From the NCBI RefSeq assembly GCF_020524495.1, contig NZ_JAIVLB010000024.1, positions 1-50,511 on the forward strand: a stretch of DNA of 50,511 nt, given 5' to 3'. The stretch is from Bacillus stratosphericus. GTDB lineage: Bacteria > Bacillota > Bacilli > Bacillales > Bacillaceae. Under the pieces are notes generated by a model, which saw only the letters and a program-made list of their open reading frames with translations, had not been told where the DNA came from and made no database searches. Of this stretch, positions 27,530-36,307 are shown piece by piece (position 1 is the first letter of the stretch; each line of letters starts with the position of its first letter). A program made the position numbers and the translations under genes.

Positions 27530-28151
27530 GATCTACTGCGTCACCTCCCTCAATGATCAGTGAAATGTGTTCAGGACTTGTATTCCATACATCCGCAAGC
27601 GTTTCTTTCACCCTCGCAATCTTTTTTGATGATCCAGCGCTTTCCTCCTTTTGACTGGAGAGATCAATGTCCACCTTCGCCACCGTTTCTACAGCATCAC
27701 CTGTGAGTAGGGAAAGGACTGCTTTGATACGAAATTGATCCACCTTTATATTCCCATCAAGGTGCTCCTCATCTGCCAACACTTCTACGTGTTTCATTTC
27801 ATAGCTCTCCTTCTCCAGTGGCTCCTTTGCGCTTTTTTCTAGTTGGACAGCCATTTGCTTTAAAATATATGCACGCTGAGAGGCTTGTATTTCTTTTTTT
27901 TCTAAATTCATCTGATTTTTTATTTCTTCTGATTGCGCTTGTTCCTTTCCCTTCATGAATTCTGAGAAAATTTGGTCAGGATCCGCACGAAATAAAGCAA
28001 AGATGGGATTGAGCATCACCACGATCAACAGTAAGCTTACGACCATTTTTGCATACTTCTGCATGCTTGAATTGGGAAGCAAGAGATCAATCACAATGGC
28101 AAATAAGATAAATAAGATAATACTTGTGATCCATTCTGTGAGAAAGCTCAA
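27522..28151 (-). CDS. spoIIIAF: SpoIIIAF, stage III sporulation membrane protein
   Basis: Component of the SpoIIIA complex. Of 209 residues, the first about 60 contain two membrane helices (WITSIILFILFAIVIDLLL and YAKMVVSLLLIVVMLNPIF); the rest is a soluble intermembrane-space domain. TTG start at 28151 with GGAGGGGG ten bases upstream, matching the conserved (M)SFLTEW N-terminus. It lies 15 bp after spoIIIAE. Confidence 0.94.
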   Translation of the reverse strand: MSFLTEWITSIILFILFAIVIDLLLPNSSMQKYAKMVVSLLLIVVMLNPIFALFRADPDQIFSEFMKGKEQAQSEEIKNQMNLEKKEIQASQRAYILKQMAVQLEKSAKEPLEKESYEMKHVEVLADEEHLDGNIKVDQFRIKAVLSLLTGDAVETVAKVDIDLSSQKEESAGSSKKIARVKETLADVWNTSPEHISLIIEGGDAVDHE

Positions 28152-28166
28152 AAGATGTCCCCCTCC

Positions 28167-29360
28167 TTACTTCATCATCATTGTAAGGTTACCAGCAGTG
28201 ATAATGACGGTAATGCTTAAAAAGAACATGAGTGATACAACGGCAAGTGCGGCAAATATATAAAGAACACTCTTTGATATGACATCCAGACAACTAATGA
28301 TCGGTCCGCCCCCAAGAGGCTGAAGGATCGCAGCTGCAAGCTTATAAATAAGGGCAAGTGACAGAACCTTAATGGCCGGAAAAGCTGCAATTGATATCAA
28401 AATGGCCACTCCCACAAGGCCAACCGTGTTTTTGAGCAAAACAGAGGCGCTGATGACGGTATCCGTTGCATCTGTAAACATTCTGCCAAGGACAGGGATG
28501 AAGTTTCCTGTGATAAATTTGGCTGTACGAAGAGCGATACCATCACTGATGGCAGCAGATGCACCTTGCACAGAAATAACGCCGAGAAAAACGGTTAAAA
28601 AAACGGCTAGTCCGCCAATCGCCACATTTCTTAACAGTTGGGCGAGCTGGGTGACTTTGTATTGTTCGGTCAGCGTACTGACAATGCTCAATATGGCTGA
28701 TAAAAAGATGAGCGGAAGTACCACATACTGAATAAAAATGCCGCTCGTGTTCATCAAAAATAAAATAACAGGATGAAAGAATCCGGCTGAGACGAGCCCG
28801 CCTGATGAAGCAATGAGCGCTAACAAAAGAGGAATAAGAGCAAGAATAAAACTGGTCATCGTTTGGATGGCTTCTGTTGCATAGGAGATCGCCACATGGA
28901 AGCTGTTTAATGCAATAATGATAAGCACCATATACACAAGAGCGTATGCGACTTTGCTGACGGTGGTTTGCTCAAAAGCATTTTGCAAAAGCTGAAGAAG
29001 CGAACAAAAGATGGTGAGTAAAATCAGTGTTCCTAGGAGCTTGCCGTTTGCAATGACCTCATGAAATAGATAATGAACCAATGCCTTCAGCCACGTTTGG
29101 GGAGACAGCTCTTTATCGCCGTCAATCATTTCTTTCACTGTGCCTTTTTGGCTTTCAGGCAGAAAGCCGCCATACTCATCCAATATCGTTTCCCAAAATT
29201 CACTGATGGAATGAAGCTCTAGTGCATCAGCCTGTCCATTCGCTACTTCTTCTGCTACTGGGTCTTCACTTGTTAAGGGCACATTTTCTTCTGCACCAGC
29301 ATGCGGAGCGATTAGCCAAAAGAAAAGTATAAGCCCCATAACAGCCGTCACCCATTTCAT
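28167..29360 (-). CDS. spoIIIAE: SpoIIIAE, polytopic membrane protein of the SpoIIIA complex
   Basis: Predicted permease-like part of the SpoIIIA secretion complex. The 397-residue protein has an N-terminal signal-like helix (WVTAVMGLILFFWLIAPHAGA), a soluble stretch to about 100, then seven or so hydrophobic helices. The open frame begins at a TTG at 29381, but the ATG at 29360 has GAGG eight bases upstream and leads straight into the signal peptide, so it is chosen. About 21 bp after spoIIIAD. Confidence 0.93.
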   Translation of the reverse strand: MKWVTAVMGLILFFWLIAPHAGAEENVPLTSEDPVAEEVANGQADALELHSISEFWETILDEYGGFLPESQKGTVKEMIDGDKELSPQTWLKALVHYLFHEVIANGKLLGTLILLTIFCSLLQLLQNAFEQTTVSKVAYALVYMVLIIIALNSFHVAISYATEAIQTMTSFILALIPLLLALIASSGGLVSAGFFHPVILFLMNTSGIFIQYVVLPLIFLSAILSIVSTLTEQYKVTQLAQLLRNVAIGGLAVFLTVFLGVISVQGASAAISDGIALRTAKFITGNFIPVLGRMFTDATDTVISASVLLKNTVGLVGVAILISIAAFPAIKVLSLALIYKLAAAILQPLGGGPIISCLDVISKSVLYIFAALAVVSLMFFLSITVIITAGNLTMMMK

Positions 29361-29381
29361 TGTCATCACCTCTTTTTTCAA

Positions 29382-29777
29382 TCAAGTCATGGACGGAATC
29401 ATGCCTAAGATGGTCTCAATGATGACTGTTAAAATTGGGACCGCCATGACCAAGATAAGAATCTTGCCACCAAGATCTATTTTCGAAGCAATGGCGCCTT
29501 GTCCAGCATCCTTCGTGAGCTGGGCGCCGAATTCTGCAATATAGGCAATACCGATAATCTTCAAAATGGTTTCAACGTACTTCATGTTGACGCCGGCACT
29601 AGCCGCAATCTTTTCAATCATGGAGATAATGGCATAGATTTGATCGATTAAATAAAGAAAAATCACACACCCTGTAAACACAACAAGCATAAAGGCAAAA
29701 GTTGGCTTTTGTTCTTTTACGATTAATGCTAAGAAAGTAGCGATTAAACCAAGTCCAACAATTTGTATGATTTCGAT
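29382..29777 (-). CDS. spoIIIAD: SpoIIIAD with an apparent ATC start codon
   Basis: Small membrane protein of the SpoIIIA complex with three or four hydrophobic helices. The family-typical N-terminus (IEIIQIVGLGLIATFLAL) is encoded in frame upstream of the first available ATG (29690), but no ATG, GTG or TTG precedes it: the codons are TTA CAA ATC. The only ribosome-binding site is GGGGAGG right after spoIIIAC; it is 8 nt from the ATC at 29777, which I take as the start (131 aa). Starting at ATG 29690 would give 102 residues without the first helix and without a Shine-Dalgarno. A sequencing error in the TTA (from TTG) cannot be excluded. Confidence 0.75.
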   Translation of the reverse strand: MEIIQIVGLGLIATFLALIVKEQKPTFAFMLVVFTGCVIFLYLIDQIYAIISMIEKIAASAGVNMKYVETILKIIGIAYIAEFGAQLTKDAGQGAIASKIDLGGKILILVMAVPILTVIIETILGMIPSMT

Positions 29778-29791
29778 TTGTAAGCCCTCCC

Positions 29792-29998
29792 CTATCCTTG
29801 AAATAGAAATACGGCTTTAATCTTCTTAAACAAATCATCCACAATGGTTGCCACCATAAATAAAATGTAGATAAACCCAAGCAGCGTCACCCACTGAGCG
29901 TACTCTTTTTTCCCCATTTGATCTAAAATCGTATGGAGAAAGGCCACGACGATGCCTACTCCAGCAATTTGAAAAATAACGTTTACATCAACGCCCAT
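29792..29998 (-). CDS. spoIIIAC: SpoIIIAC, small membrane protein of the SpoIIIA complex
   Basis: A 68-residue protein with two membrane helices (about 6-24 and 36-55), the standard length for SpoIIIAC; distantly similar to SpoIIIAD. Needed for activation of sigma-G in the forespore. ATG at 29998 with an AAGGGAG site. It lies 19 bp after spoIIIAB, and its stop codon is followed at once by the spoIIIAD ribosome site. Confidence 0.93.
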   Translation of the reverse strand: MGVDVNVIFQIAGVGIVVAFLHTILDQMGKKEYAQWVTLLGFIYILFMVATIVDDLFKKIKAVFLFQG

Positions 29999-30017
29999 GC
30001 TCTCGACTCCCTTCCTC

Positions 30018-30533
30018 TCACATCAATAAAAGAATCAGTAGTAATCCACTTAAAAAACCGAGGCTTCTCACCATTTTTTCATTTTTCGCTTGGGCGATTT
30101 CAGCTTCCTTCTCCTCTGATTCCAAATGTCCTAAAGCAAGCTTGATATACTTTTGCTGAGCAGTGACATCATGCAGACCAAGTGTTTCTCCAAAGTGCTT
30201 CAGCGCCTCATATTCGCCTTTTTTCAAAACGGTCTTTTTCCAAACGTCCTCCAGACTTTCATTCCATGCATGCCTCGCAGAAAAGGACCCAACTTTGAGC
30301 TTTTCTGCAAATTGCTCAAATAACCGATCCACAGGGGGTCCTACTTGCGACGCAATTTGGTCAGCGGCTCTAGCTAAAGGTGTTTGACCATACATAATTT
30401 CAGCTTCAAGAGATTGAAGAGCAAACCGGAGCTGCCGGATTTGCTTAGGCCGGTCGCTGTATCGTTTCGCAAACTCGAAGCCTCCCCATGTCGTAGCCGC
30501 AACGATGAAAATAGCACCAATAAGCTTTAACAT
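30018..30533 (-). CDS. spoIIIAB: SpoIIIAB, stage III sporulation protein
   Basis: Membrane-anchored protein with similarity to type II secretion GspF-like proteins. The 171 residues start with a helix (MLKLIGAIFIVAATTWGG), have a long helical cytoplasmic region and end in a second helix (SLGFLSGLLLILLLM). The frame extends seven codons further, but the ATG at 30533 has GGGGAG seven bases upstream and gives the family length. It overlaps the spoIIIAA stop by 7 bp. Confidence 0.94.
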   Translation of the reverse strand: MLKLIGAIFIVAATTWGGFEFAKRYSDRPKQIRQLRFALQSLEAEIMYGQTPLARAADQIASQVGPPVDRLFEQFAEKLKVGSFSARHAWNESLEDVWKKTVLKKGEYEALKHFGETLGLHDVTAQQKYIKLALGHLESEEKEAEIAQAKNEKMVRSLGFLSGLLLILLLM

Positions 30534-31450
30534 ACGTCCACTCCCCGCCTCCACTTCAGCTCTTGTCCATCTTGGTCATATATTCGTCCAATGGTACCAG
30601 GGCCTTTTTTTCTATTTAATTCAACATATCGATCAAACACACGAAGCTCCCATAAAGGTTGAAATGATGGCCGTTTATATAGATCTTCAAGTGAATAGCC
30701 ATGAGCTGAGACGATAATGGTGACTCCGGCATGAATCGCCTCTAAAAGTGCCTGTACATCCTCTTTTTTTCCAATTTCATCTACAATGATGACTTCTGGA
30801 CTCATGGACCGAATCATCATCATCAAGCCCTCAGCCTTTGGACACGCATCAAGTACATCAATCCGGTGTCCAAAATGATGCTGAGGCACCCCTCTTATAC
30901 ACCCGGCTATTTCAGAGCGTTCATCGACAATTCCTGTTTTTCTAGCAGTAATGTCTTTTGTTCCTGAACTAGCAACACGCGCAACGTCACGCAGCAATGT
31001 TGTTTTTCCCGTTTGCGGAGGACCAATGATGAGTGTATTGCACCAATGTTGTTCATATAAGTAAGGTAGAAAAGGATGGGCAATTCCGAGTTTTTCTTTG
31101 GCGATGCGAATATTAAACGAAGAAATATCTCTTAATCCTTTAACGCATCCATTCTCAACGATCACCTTTCCTGCAAGCCCCACTCTGTGTCCGCCAGATA
31201 TGGTAATATAGCCTTGTTTTAGTTCTTCTTCAAGCGTGTACATGCTGTAATTGCTGAGCCTGCCTAATAGCTGAGACGCATCTTCTCCTGTTGTATGATA
31301 GGAAAGAAAGCGCAGCTTTCCTCCTTGTATCAATTCAATCGGACGATCCGTGCGAATGCGGATTTCTTCTATTTGCGCCCATTCCGTTTCTTTTAGCAAG
31401 CTGAGTTCTTGTCCAATCGAGTGCGGGAGAATATCCAACAAACTCCGCAA
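30527..31450 (-). CDS. spoIIIAA: SpoIIIAA, ATPase of the SpoIIIA complex
   Basis: Secretion-type ATPase thought to power the mother-cell to forespore channel. The 307-residue protein has Walker A GPPQTGKTTLLRD (about residue 140), Walker B VIIVDEIGKKEDV, and a C-terminal alpha/beta domain. TTG start at 31450 with AAGGAGG eight bases upstream. First gene of the eight-gene operon; a sigma-E promoter lies 30 bp before it. Confidence 0.95.
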   Translation of the reverse strand: MRSLLDILPHSIGQELSLLKETEWAQIEEIRIRTDRPIELIQGGKLRFLSYHTTGEDASQLLGRLSNYSMYTLEEELKQGYITISGGHRVGLAGKVIVENGCVKGLRDISSFNIRIAKEKLGIAHPFLPYLYEQHWCNTLIIGPPQTGKTTLLRDVARVASSGTKDITARKTGIVDERSEIAGCIRGVPQHHFGHRIDVLDACPKAEGLMMMIRSMSPEVIIVDEIGKKEDVQALLEAIHAGVTIIVSAHGYSLEDLYKRPSFQPLWELRVFDRYVELNRKKGPGTIGRIYDQDGQELKWRRGVDVC

Positions 31451-31479
31451 CGAATTCCCCTCCTTTTTTTCTTCTCTAA

Positions 31480-31507
31480 AATGTATGATGCGTGCCGTTA
31501 ATTATGC
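31480..31507 (-). promoter_or_regulatory. Sigma-E promoter of the spoIIIA operon
   Basis: Minus strand GCATAATT (31507-31500), 12 nt, CATACATT (31487-31480). This matches the mother-cell sigma-E pattern (ATA-rich -35 and CATACA-type -10) at the right spacing, directly before the TTG start and Shine-Dalgarno of spoIIIAA. Confidence 0.75.
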
Positions 31508-31516
31508 TAAGCCATT

Positions 31517-31801
31517 TCACTTATAAATCCCAACAACAATAAACACGACACCAATGAAAATAAACACAAGCTTTGCATAGGATAACTGCCCTGCAATTTG
31601 ATAGATTCCAATCGTCATGGTGATAATAAAAATGAGCGGTCCGATGATCGCCAATATACTATTGATGACAACCGCCTTGCGTACATCATTTGTGATTAAA
31701 ATAAGGATGGCGGCCGTCAGTTCAATGGTTGCAGATAAAAACCTCATGCCTGCCATTGCAGCCACTGACGGGTGTATGCTCGGGAAAAGAAATTGTTTCA
31801 T
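31517..31801 (-). CDS. yqhV: Membrane protein YqhV (DUF2619 family)
   Basis: A 94-residue protein with three hydrophobic helices (about 15-37, 43-63 and 72-92) and very short polar ends. Location between spoIIIAA and efp matches yqhV of B. subtilis. GGAGGTTCT precedes the ATG. Function unknown; position right upstream of spoIIIA suggests, but does not prove, a sporulation role. Confidence 0.8.
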   Translation of the reverse strand: MKQFLFPSIHPSVAAMAGMRFLSATIELTAAILILITNDVRKAVVINSILAIIGPLIFIITMTIGIYQIAGQLSYAKLVFIFIGVVFIVVGIYK

Positions 31802-31934
31802 ATAGAACCTCCAGCTTTTTTTACACTATATGCTTGACTAGCTAGAAGTAGTCTTGTTTTTCAGAAGGAAGAGAGAGGGATGAGAGAATAGAGTGAGGGT
31901 TGTCATGACGAAGAGACATATTTTTTTCAATAAA

Positions 31935-31966
31935 AAAAGACTGTAAACACGAGGTTTACAGTCTTT
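31935..31966. terminator. Terminator after efp
   Basis: AAAGACTGTAAAC (31936-31948), 5-nt loop, GTTTACAGTCTTT (31954-31966): 13-pair stem with a U run on the minus strand. The stretch 31802-31930 upstream of yqhV shows no feature I can support. Confidence 0.92.
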
Positions 31967-31975
31967 CTTCGTTCA

Positions 31976-32533
31976 TTACGCTCTTGATACGTAAGAACCG
32001 TCAGATGTATTAATCACTAGTTTATCTCCTTGGTTGACAAAGAAAGGAACGTTGACGATTAAACCAGTTTCAGTTTTCGCAGGTTTTGATCCACCTGATG
32101 TTGTATCACCTTTAATACCAGGCTCTGTTTCTACTACTTCTAGCTCTACAGTGTTTGGAAGTTCAACTCCAAGTGTCTCAGCACCGTACATCACGATTTG
32201 AACGGACATATTTTCAAGCAAGTATTTCAGCTCATCTTTAACTTGTGCTTCGCTTAGTTCAAGCTGCTCGTATGAGCTTGTATCCATGAATACATGCTGG
32301 TCACCATTTGCATACAAGTATTGCATTGTTTTTGTTTCAATTTGAGCTTTCGCTACTTTTTCACCTGCACGAAATGTTTTTTCTTGAATAGCACCCGTGC
32401 GCAAGTTACGCAGTTTAGAACGAACAAATGCTGCTCCTTTCCCTGGTTTTACGTGTTGGAAATCCACTACACGCCAAATACCGCCGTCCACTTCGATTGT
32501 CAGGCCTGTACGAAAATCGTTTACTGAAATCAT
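31976..32533 (-). CDS. efp: Translation elongation factor P
   Basis: Relieves ribosome stalling at polyproline stretches. The 185 residues form the KOW-like domain I and two OB domains. The tip loop PGKGAAFVR contains Lys32, the residue modified with 5-aminopentanol in B. subtilis, so the Bacillus type of modification is expected. C-terminal signature [20 protein letters not shown] is intact. ATG preceded by GGAGGATTACAAA. It follows papA by 25 bp. Confidence 0.97.
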   Translation of the reverse strand: MISVNDFRTGLTIEVDGGIWRVVDFQHVKPGKGAAFVRSKLRNLRTGAIQEKTFRAGEKVAKAQIETKTMQYLYANGDQHVFMDTSSYEQLELSEAQVKDELKYLLENMSVQIVMYGAETLGVELPNTVELEVVETEPGIKGDTTSGGSKPAKTETGLIVNVPFFVNQGDKLVINTSDGSYVSRA

Positions 32534-32558
32534 TTTGTAATCCTCCTACATTTCACCA

Positions 32559-33620
32559 TCATAATATGATAAGTTCTTTCGTTGAGTGGGTCAATCGTTT
32601 ATTGCCGTCAGCTGTCAGGACAATATCGTCCTCAATTCTCACGCCGCCGACGTTCGGCAAGTATATGCCCGGCTCAACTGTCACAACCATTCCCTCTTCT
32701 AACACAACCTCTGAGCGTGAGGAAAGACCAGGCGCTTCATGTACTTCCATACCAAGCCCGTGTCCAGTCGAATGCCCGAAGTATTGACCGTATCCATGCT
32801 TTTCAATGATGTCTCGTGTGATGCGATCAGCTTCTTTCCCAGTTAAGCCTGGCTTGATTCTATCCACACCAGCGTTTTCTGCTTCTAATACGATTTGATA
32901 AATTTCCTTCAGCTTGTCGCTTGGTGTTCCTACAGCAATCGTTCTTGTCATATCAGAACAATAGCCTTTATAGTAGGCACCGAAATCAAGTGTCACCAAA
33001 TCACCAAATTCAATCACCTTTTCACTCGCTCTCCCGTGAGGCAGGCTTGAACGAACGCCTGAAGCGACAATCATATCGAATGAAGATCCCTCAGCACCTT
33101 CTTTTCTCATGAAAAATTCAAGCTCGTTCATGACCGCAATTTCTGTCAGGCCCGGCTTGATGTAAGTGAGAATATAATCAAAGGCGCGATCTGCTATCTT
33201 CGCAGCTTCCTCTAATATCTTAATCTCTTCACTAGACTTAATCAAGCGCAAATTTTCAACTGATTCTGACACAGGAACAAGCTCTACACCGCCTGCTTTA
33301 TTTGCATACTGCTGGTAAGTGGCAAATGTCATATGATTTTGTTCAAATCCAAGGCGTTTAACCCCAAATTCCTTTGCCGTTTGGACAGCTGTTTCCACAA
33401 TGTTTCCTTTATGTTCAATGATGTCATAGCCTTTTACTTGGTCCTTGGCTTGCTCAGTGTAGCGAAAATCCGTAATAAAAGCTGCTCGATCTTTTGAGAC
33501 GACTGAAAGTCCGGCTGATCCAGTAAAGCTGGTCATGTATTGTAAATTAAAGCTGCTCGTAATCACTAGACCATCAATCTCTAATTTGGTTAAAAGTTTT
33601 CTTAGTTTTTCAAGTTTCAT
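32559..33620 (-). CDS. papA: Xaa-Pro dipeptidase/aminopeptidase (M24B family)
   Basis: Cleaves peptides at X-Pro bonds. The 353-residue protein has a creatinase-like N-terminal domain (about 1-125) and the pita-bread catalytic domain with the five metal ligands in VTLDFGAYYKGYCSDMTRT (two Asp), GHSTGHGLGMEVHE (His), VTVEPGIYLP (Glu) and VRIEDDIV (Glu). Its ATG overlaps the aroQ stop by 4 bp. Co-occurrence with efp on one transcript fits a common theme of proline-rich sequence handling. yqhT in B. subtilis. Confidence 0.94.
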   Translation of the reverse strand: MKLEKLRKLLTKLEIDGLVITSSFNLQYMTSFTGSAGLSVVSKDRAAFITDFRYTEQAKDQVKGYDIIEHKGNIVETAVQTAKEFGVKRLGFEQNHMTFATYQQYANKAGGVELVPVSESVENLRLIKSSEEIKILEEAAKIADRAFDYILTYIKPGLTEIAVMNELEFFMRKEGAEGSSFDMIVASGVRSSLPHGRASEKVIEFGDLVTLDFGAYYKGYCSDMTRTIAVGTPSDKLKEIYQIVLEAENAGVDRIKPGLTGKEADRITRDIIEKHGYGQYFGHSTGHGLGMEVHEAPGLSSRSEVVLEEGMVVTVEPGIYLPNVGGVRIEDDIVLTADGNKRLTHSTKELIIL

Positions 33621-34060
33621 GATACCGCTCCCCCTTCACTGACTAAATAACGAATCGCCAATTTATACCCTTCTAAACCAAGTCCAACAATTTGACCTTG
33701 GCATACTGGTGCAAGAACTGAATGATGGCGGAATTCCTCTCTCTTATGGACATTTGAAATATGTACTTCGATGACAGGTAAAGAAATACTTGCAATGGCA
33801 TCTCTCAGCGCATAGCTATAGTGGGTAAAAGCACCCGGGTTAAACACGACGCCATCGTACTGATTCTCTGCTTCGTGGAGCGCATCAACCAAATCTCCTT
33901 CGTGATTCGATTGAAAGAATGTTAATTGGATACTTCCTCTTTCTGCAAATTGAAACAAATCCGTTTCTAAATCCGTCAGCGTTTTACTTCCGTAAACAGC
34001 AGGTTCCCTCTTGCCGAGTCTATTTAAGTTGGGCCCATTCAGTACAAGAAAATGAGGCAT
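33617..34060 (-). CDS. aroQ: Type II 3-dehydroquinate dehydratase
   Basis: Reversible dehydration of 3-dehydroquinate in the shikimate pathway. The 147-residue protein has the family motifs FLVLNGPNLNRLGKREPAVYG (split: NGPNLNRLG then the catalytic Tyr in AVYG), VVFNPGAFTHYSYALRDA and the catalytic His in IEVHISNVHKREEFR. Known as yqhS in B. subtilis. First gene of aroQ-papA-efp; a 109-bp gap with a small GAAAC/GTTTC hairpin separates it from yqhR. Confidence 0.95.
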   Translation of the reverse strand: MPHFLVLNGPNLNRLGKREPAVYGSKTLTDLETDLFQFAERGSIQLTFFQSNHEGDLVDALHEAENQYDGVVFNPGAFTHYSYALRDAIASISLPVIEVHISNVHKREEFRHHSVLAPVCQGQIVGLGLEGYKLAIRYLVSEGGAVS

Positions 34061-34168
34061 AAGATCACTCCTTCACCCTTATTCAATCTATCTCGATATC
34101 TGTTTCTTTTTTCTTAGAAACCTTTCGTTTCCAAAAATATTTTATCACATGAATGGGCGATTTACACT

Positions 34169-34696
34169 TTATTCTGTCTTTTTTCCAAGTGCTCTCGCAA
34201 GCTTCTGACTCGTTAATTCAATGTATTCAAATGAAATACTGTACCCAACAAACATGCCATATAAAATATATAGGCAAAATGTCGTGACAATGGTGCTTTG
34301 CTGCAAATCTTGTACTTGTTTCACATCTGGGAAAATAGGATTAAATACATAAAAAACAAGTACCCATAAAAGGGCGCCATAAATCAGTCCCATCCAAAAC
34401 CCTTTGATCCGTTTTAAAAGACCGTAATAAATAAAGGCCGCTCCAATAGATAAAAGACCTAAAAGCACAATACTGATAAAAGTGCCAAGTCCGCCCTTTT
34501 TCCATTCTCCGAGCACAAATGGCTGCAAAAGCATATTTGGACTCACTTCTGAAAAATGAAACATATAGGTCAGAAACCCAATAAATCCCCAAAAGACACC
34601 ACCAACAAAGCCTGTAGCGGCTGCTCTTGCCATCATAAATGACGTTTGCACTGTCTGATTTTTTTCTTCTTGGTTTTTCTTTTCATCACGTTTCAT
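34169..34696 (-). CDS. yqhR: Membrane protein YqhR
   Basis: A 175-residue protein with four predicted membrane helices (about 28-48, 73-95, 104-124 and 137-157) and basic ends. The family is conserved in Bacillus but uncharacterised. The frame extends to 34726, but the ATG at 34696 is 7 nt after GGAGG, so I use it. Faces yqhQ across a 220-bp divergent region. Confidence 0.8.
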   Translation of the reverse strand: MKRDEKKNQEEKNQTVQTSFMMARAAATGFVGGVFWGFIGFLTYMFHFSEVSPNMLLQPFVLGEWKKGGLGTFISIVLLGLLSIGAAFIYYGLLKRIKGFWMGLIYGALLWVLVFYVFNPIFPDVKQVQDLQQSTIVTTFCLYILYGMFVGYSISFEYIELTSQKLARALGKKTE

Positions 34697-34758
34697 ATGA
34701 ACACCTCCAACAAGTAGTATGTCCAAAATGTCATAAAAAAAAGGATTTCGATGCGTTG

Positions 34759-34783
34759 GTGTAAAATTTTTATAAAAGGGTAT
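34759..34783 (+). promoter_or_regulatory. Sigma-B-type promoter upstream of yqhQ
   Basis: GTGTAA (34759-34764), 13-nt spacer, GGGTAT (34778-34783). It matches the general stress sigma-B pattern GTTTAA-N12-15-GGGTAT with one mismatch. It is about 133 bp before yqhQ. A second possible start is TACAAT at 34858-34863, without a clear -35. Confidence 0.55.
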
Positions 34784-34916
34784 ACTGGCTAAAAAGAGGT
34801 AGATAGAATTCTAGTAGATAATCGACCTGTGAGCTAGTGATTTCCTCTCATTTCCTGTACAATAAAGGTATAAGGAAATGCATGTAAATTACAGGAAACA
34901 GGCAGGTTGATGAAAT

Positions 34917-35873
34917 ATGTCCAATCAAACAAAACCTCCAGCATATGGAGGGCAGGCAGTTGTCGAAGGTGTCATGTTTGGAGGTAAAAAGAACTATGTT
35001 ACAGCGATTCGGCGTAAGGATCAGTCCATTGAATTTATGAAGCTTCCTCGGACCTCCAATAATCGAACCGCCTTTCTCAAGAAGATCCCATTTGTGAGGG
35101 GTATTGCTGCACTTGTTGAAGCAAGCGCAAAAGGCAGTAAGCACCTACACTTCTCCAGTGAGCGCTATGACTTAGATCCTTCTGAAGATCATTCTCTTGA
35201 AAAAGAACAAAAAGGCTCGAAATTATCGATGATCTTCGGCATTGCTGTGATCGGAGTTCTCTCTCTTCTCTTTAGTAAATTTGTTTTTACCCTAGTACCA
35301 GTCTTTTTGGCTGAACTTGTGCGGCCAATCTTTTCAGGAAACTTCGCACAAATAGCCGCTGAAACATTCTTTAAATTGGTCCTTTTGTTAGGCTATATTT
35401 ACTTTATTTCCATGACTCCTTTAATTAAAAGGGTATTTCAATATCATGGGGCAGAACATAAAGTCATAAACTGCTATGAACAGAATCTTGACATCACAGT
35501 GGAAAATGTCCAAAGCCAGTCTCGCTTGCATTATCGATGCGGCAGCAGCTTTATTTTATTCACTGTCATTGTTGGAATGTTCGTCTATTTACTCGTACCG
35601 ACAGATCCTTTATGGGTGAGAGTTCTGAACCGCTTGGCGCTCATTCCGGTTGTTCTGGGCATTTCATTCGAAGTGCTGCAGCTCACCAATAAACTCAGAG
35701 AAGTGCCAGTGCTAAAAGTGCTTGGCTATCCTGGCCTTTGGCTGCAATTGCTCACAACAAAAGAACCTTCTGACGATCAAGTCGAAGTAGCCATTGCAAG
35801 TTTTAATGAACTTCTTCGTTTAGAGGAAGCGTCTGAGAAACAAGCGTCAGATTCTGCTCATCAAGTGATCTAA
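34917..35873 (+). CDS. yqhQ: Membrane protein YqhQ (DUF1385 family)
   Basis: A 318-residue membrane protein that starts with the family motif PAYGGQAVVEGVMFGG and has about four to five helices (near 105-128, 145-165, 205-225 and 232-252), with the conserved YHGAEHKVINCYE and RLHYRCGSSFILF segments. No function is established for the family. Ribosome site is weak (AGGTTGATG). It is followed by yqhP after 38 bp. Possible sigma-B control. Confidence 0.88.
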   Translation: MSNQTKPPAYGGQAVVEGVMFGGKKNYVTAIRRKDQSIEFMKLPRTSNNRTAFLKKIPFVRGIAALVEASAKGSKHLHFSSERYDLDPSEDHSLEKEQKGSKLSMIFGIAVIGVLSLLFSKFVFTLVPVFLAELVRPIFSGNFAQIAAETFFKLVLLLGYIYFISMTPLIKRVFQYHGAEHKVINCYEQNLDITVENVQSQSRLHYRCGSSFILFTVIVGMFVYLLVPTDPLWVRVLNRLALIPVVLGISFEVLQLTNKLREVPVLKVLGYPGLWLQLLTTKEPSDDQVEVAIASFNELLRLEEASEKQASDSAHQVI

Positions 35874-35911
35874 CTTATAAATCCGGTAAATTCCTTCGGA
35901 GGTGGACAGTT

Positions 35912-36307
35912 ATGAATCGCCGAGTACATCCTGCTTTTACCATTATTTTCGCTTTAGGTATTTTGGGCTTTGTTTATTTACTCACAACGAACCCAGGCAG
36001 ACTCTTTACGATGCTGCTATCAGTTGTGATCATTGGAGCGGTTGTGTTTTTCCTTTTTAGATGGCTGATGAATCGAAGAACTGGCACAGAAGGCAATCTT
36101 TATCGTAAAGCAGTCAAACAATCAAAACGTCGCTACCAGCAGTCTAAACCAAAAACGAAAAGCCAGATGAAAAATCGGGTCACTCATTTGCGAAGCGTGC
36201 CGACTGACCACAAGTCTAAGCCCGTCCTTCTCAAAAAGAAAAGCCAAACACATTTGACTGTGATTGAAGGCAAGAAAAACAAAAAGAAGAACCGTGCGTT
36301 ATTTTAA
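35912..36307 (+). CDS. yqhP: Membrane-anchored basic protein YqhP
   Basis: A 131-residue protein with two N-terminal helices (about 7-27 and 32-52) and a long very basic tail (about 53-131, many Lys/Arg), which could contact phospholipid or nucleic acid. Conserved in Bacilli next to yqhQ; uncharacterised (SA1362-type). GGAGGTGG before the ATG. Its stop overlaps the convergent yqhO stop by 4 bp, so no terminator lies between them. Confidence 0.8.
   Translation: MNRRVHPAFTIIFALGILGFVYLLTTNPGRLFTMLLSVVIIGAVVFFLFRWLMNRRTGTEGNLYRKAVKQSKRRYQQSKPKTKSQMKNRVTHLRSVPTDHKSKPVLLKKKSQTHLTVIEGKKNKKKNRALF

Noticed and set aside
29614..29880. Alternative minus-strand frame across spoIIIAC/spoIIIAD
   Set aside because: Out of frame with both conserved proteins; the translation is an off-frame reading of them.
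32428..32787. Plus-strand frame across the efp-papA junction
   Set aside because: Antisense to two conserved genes and without a ribosome site.
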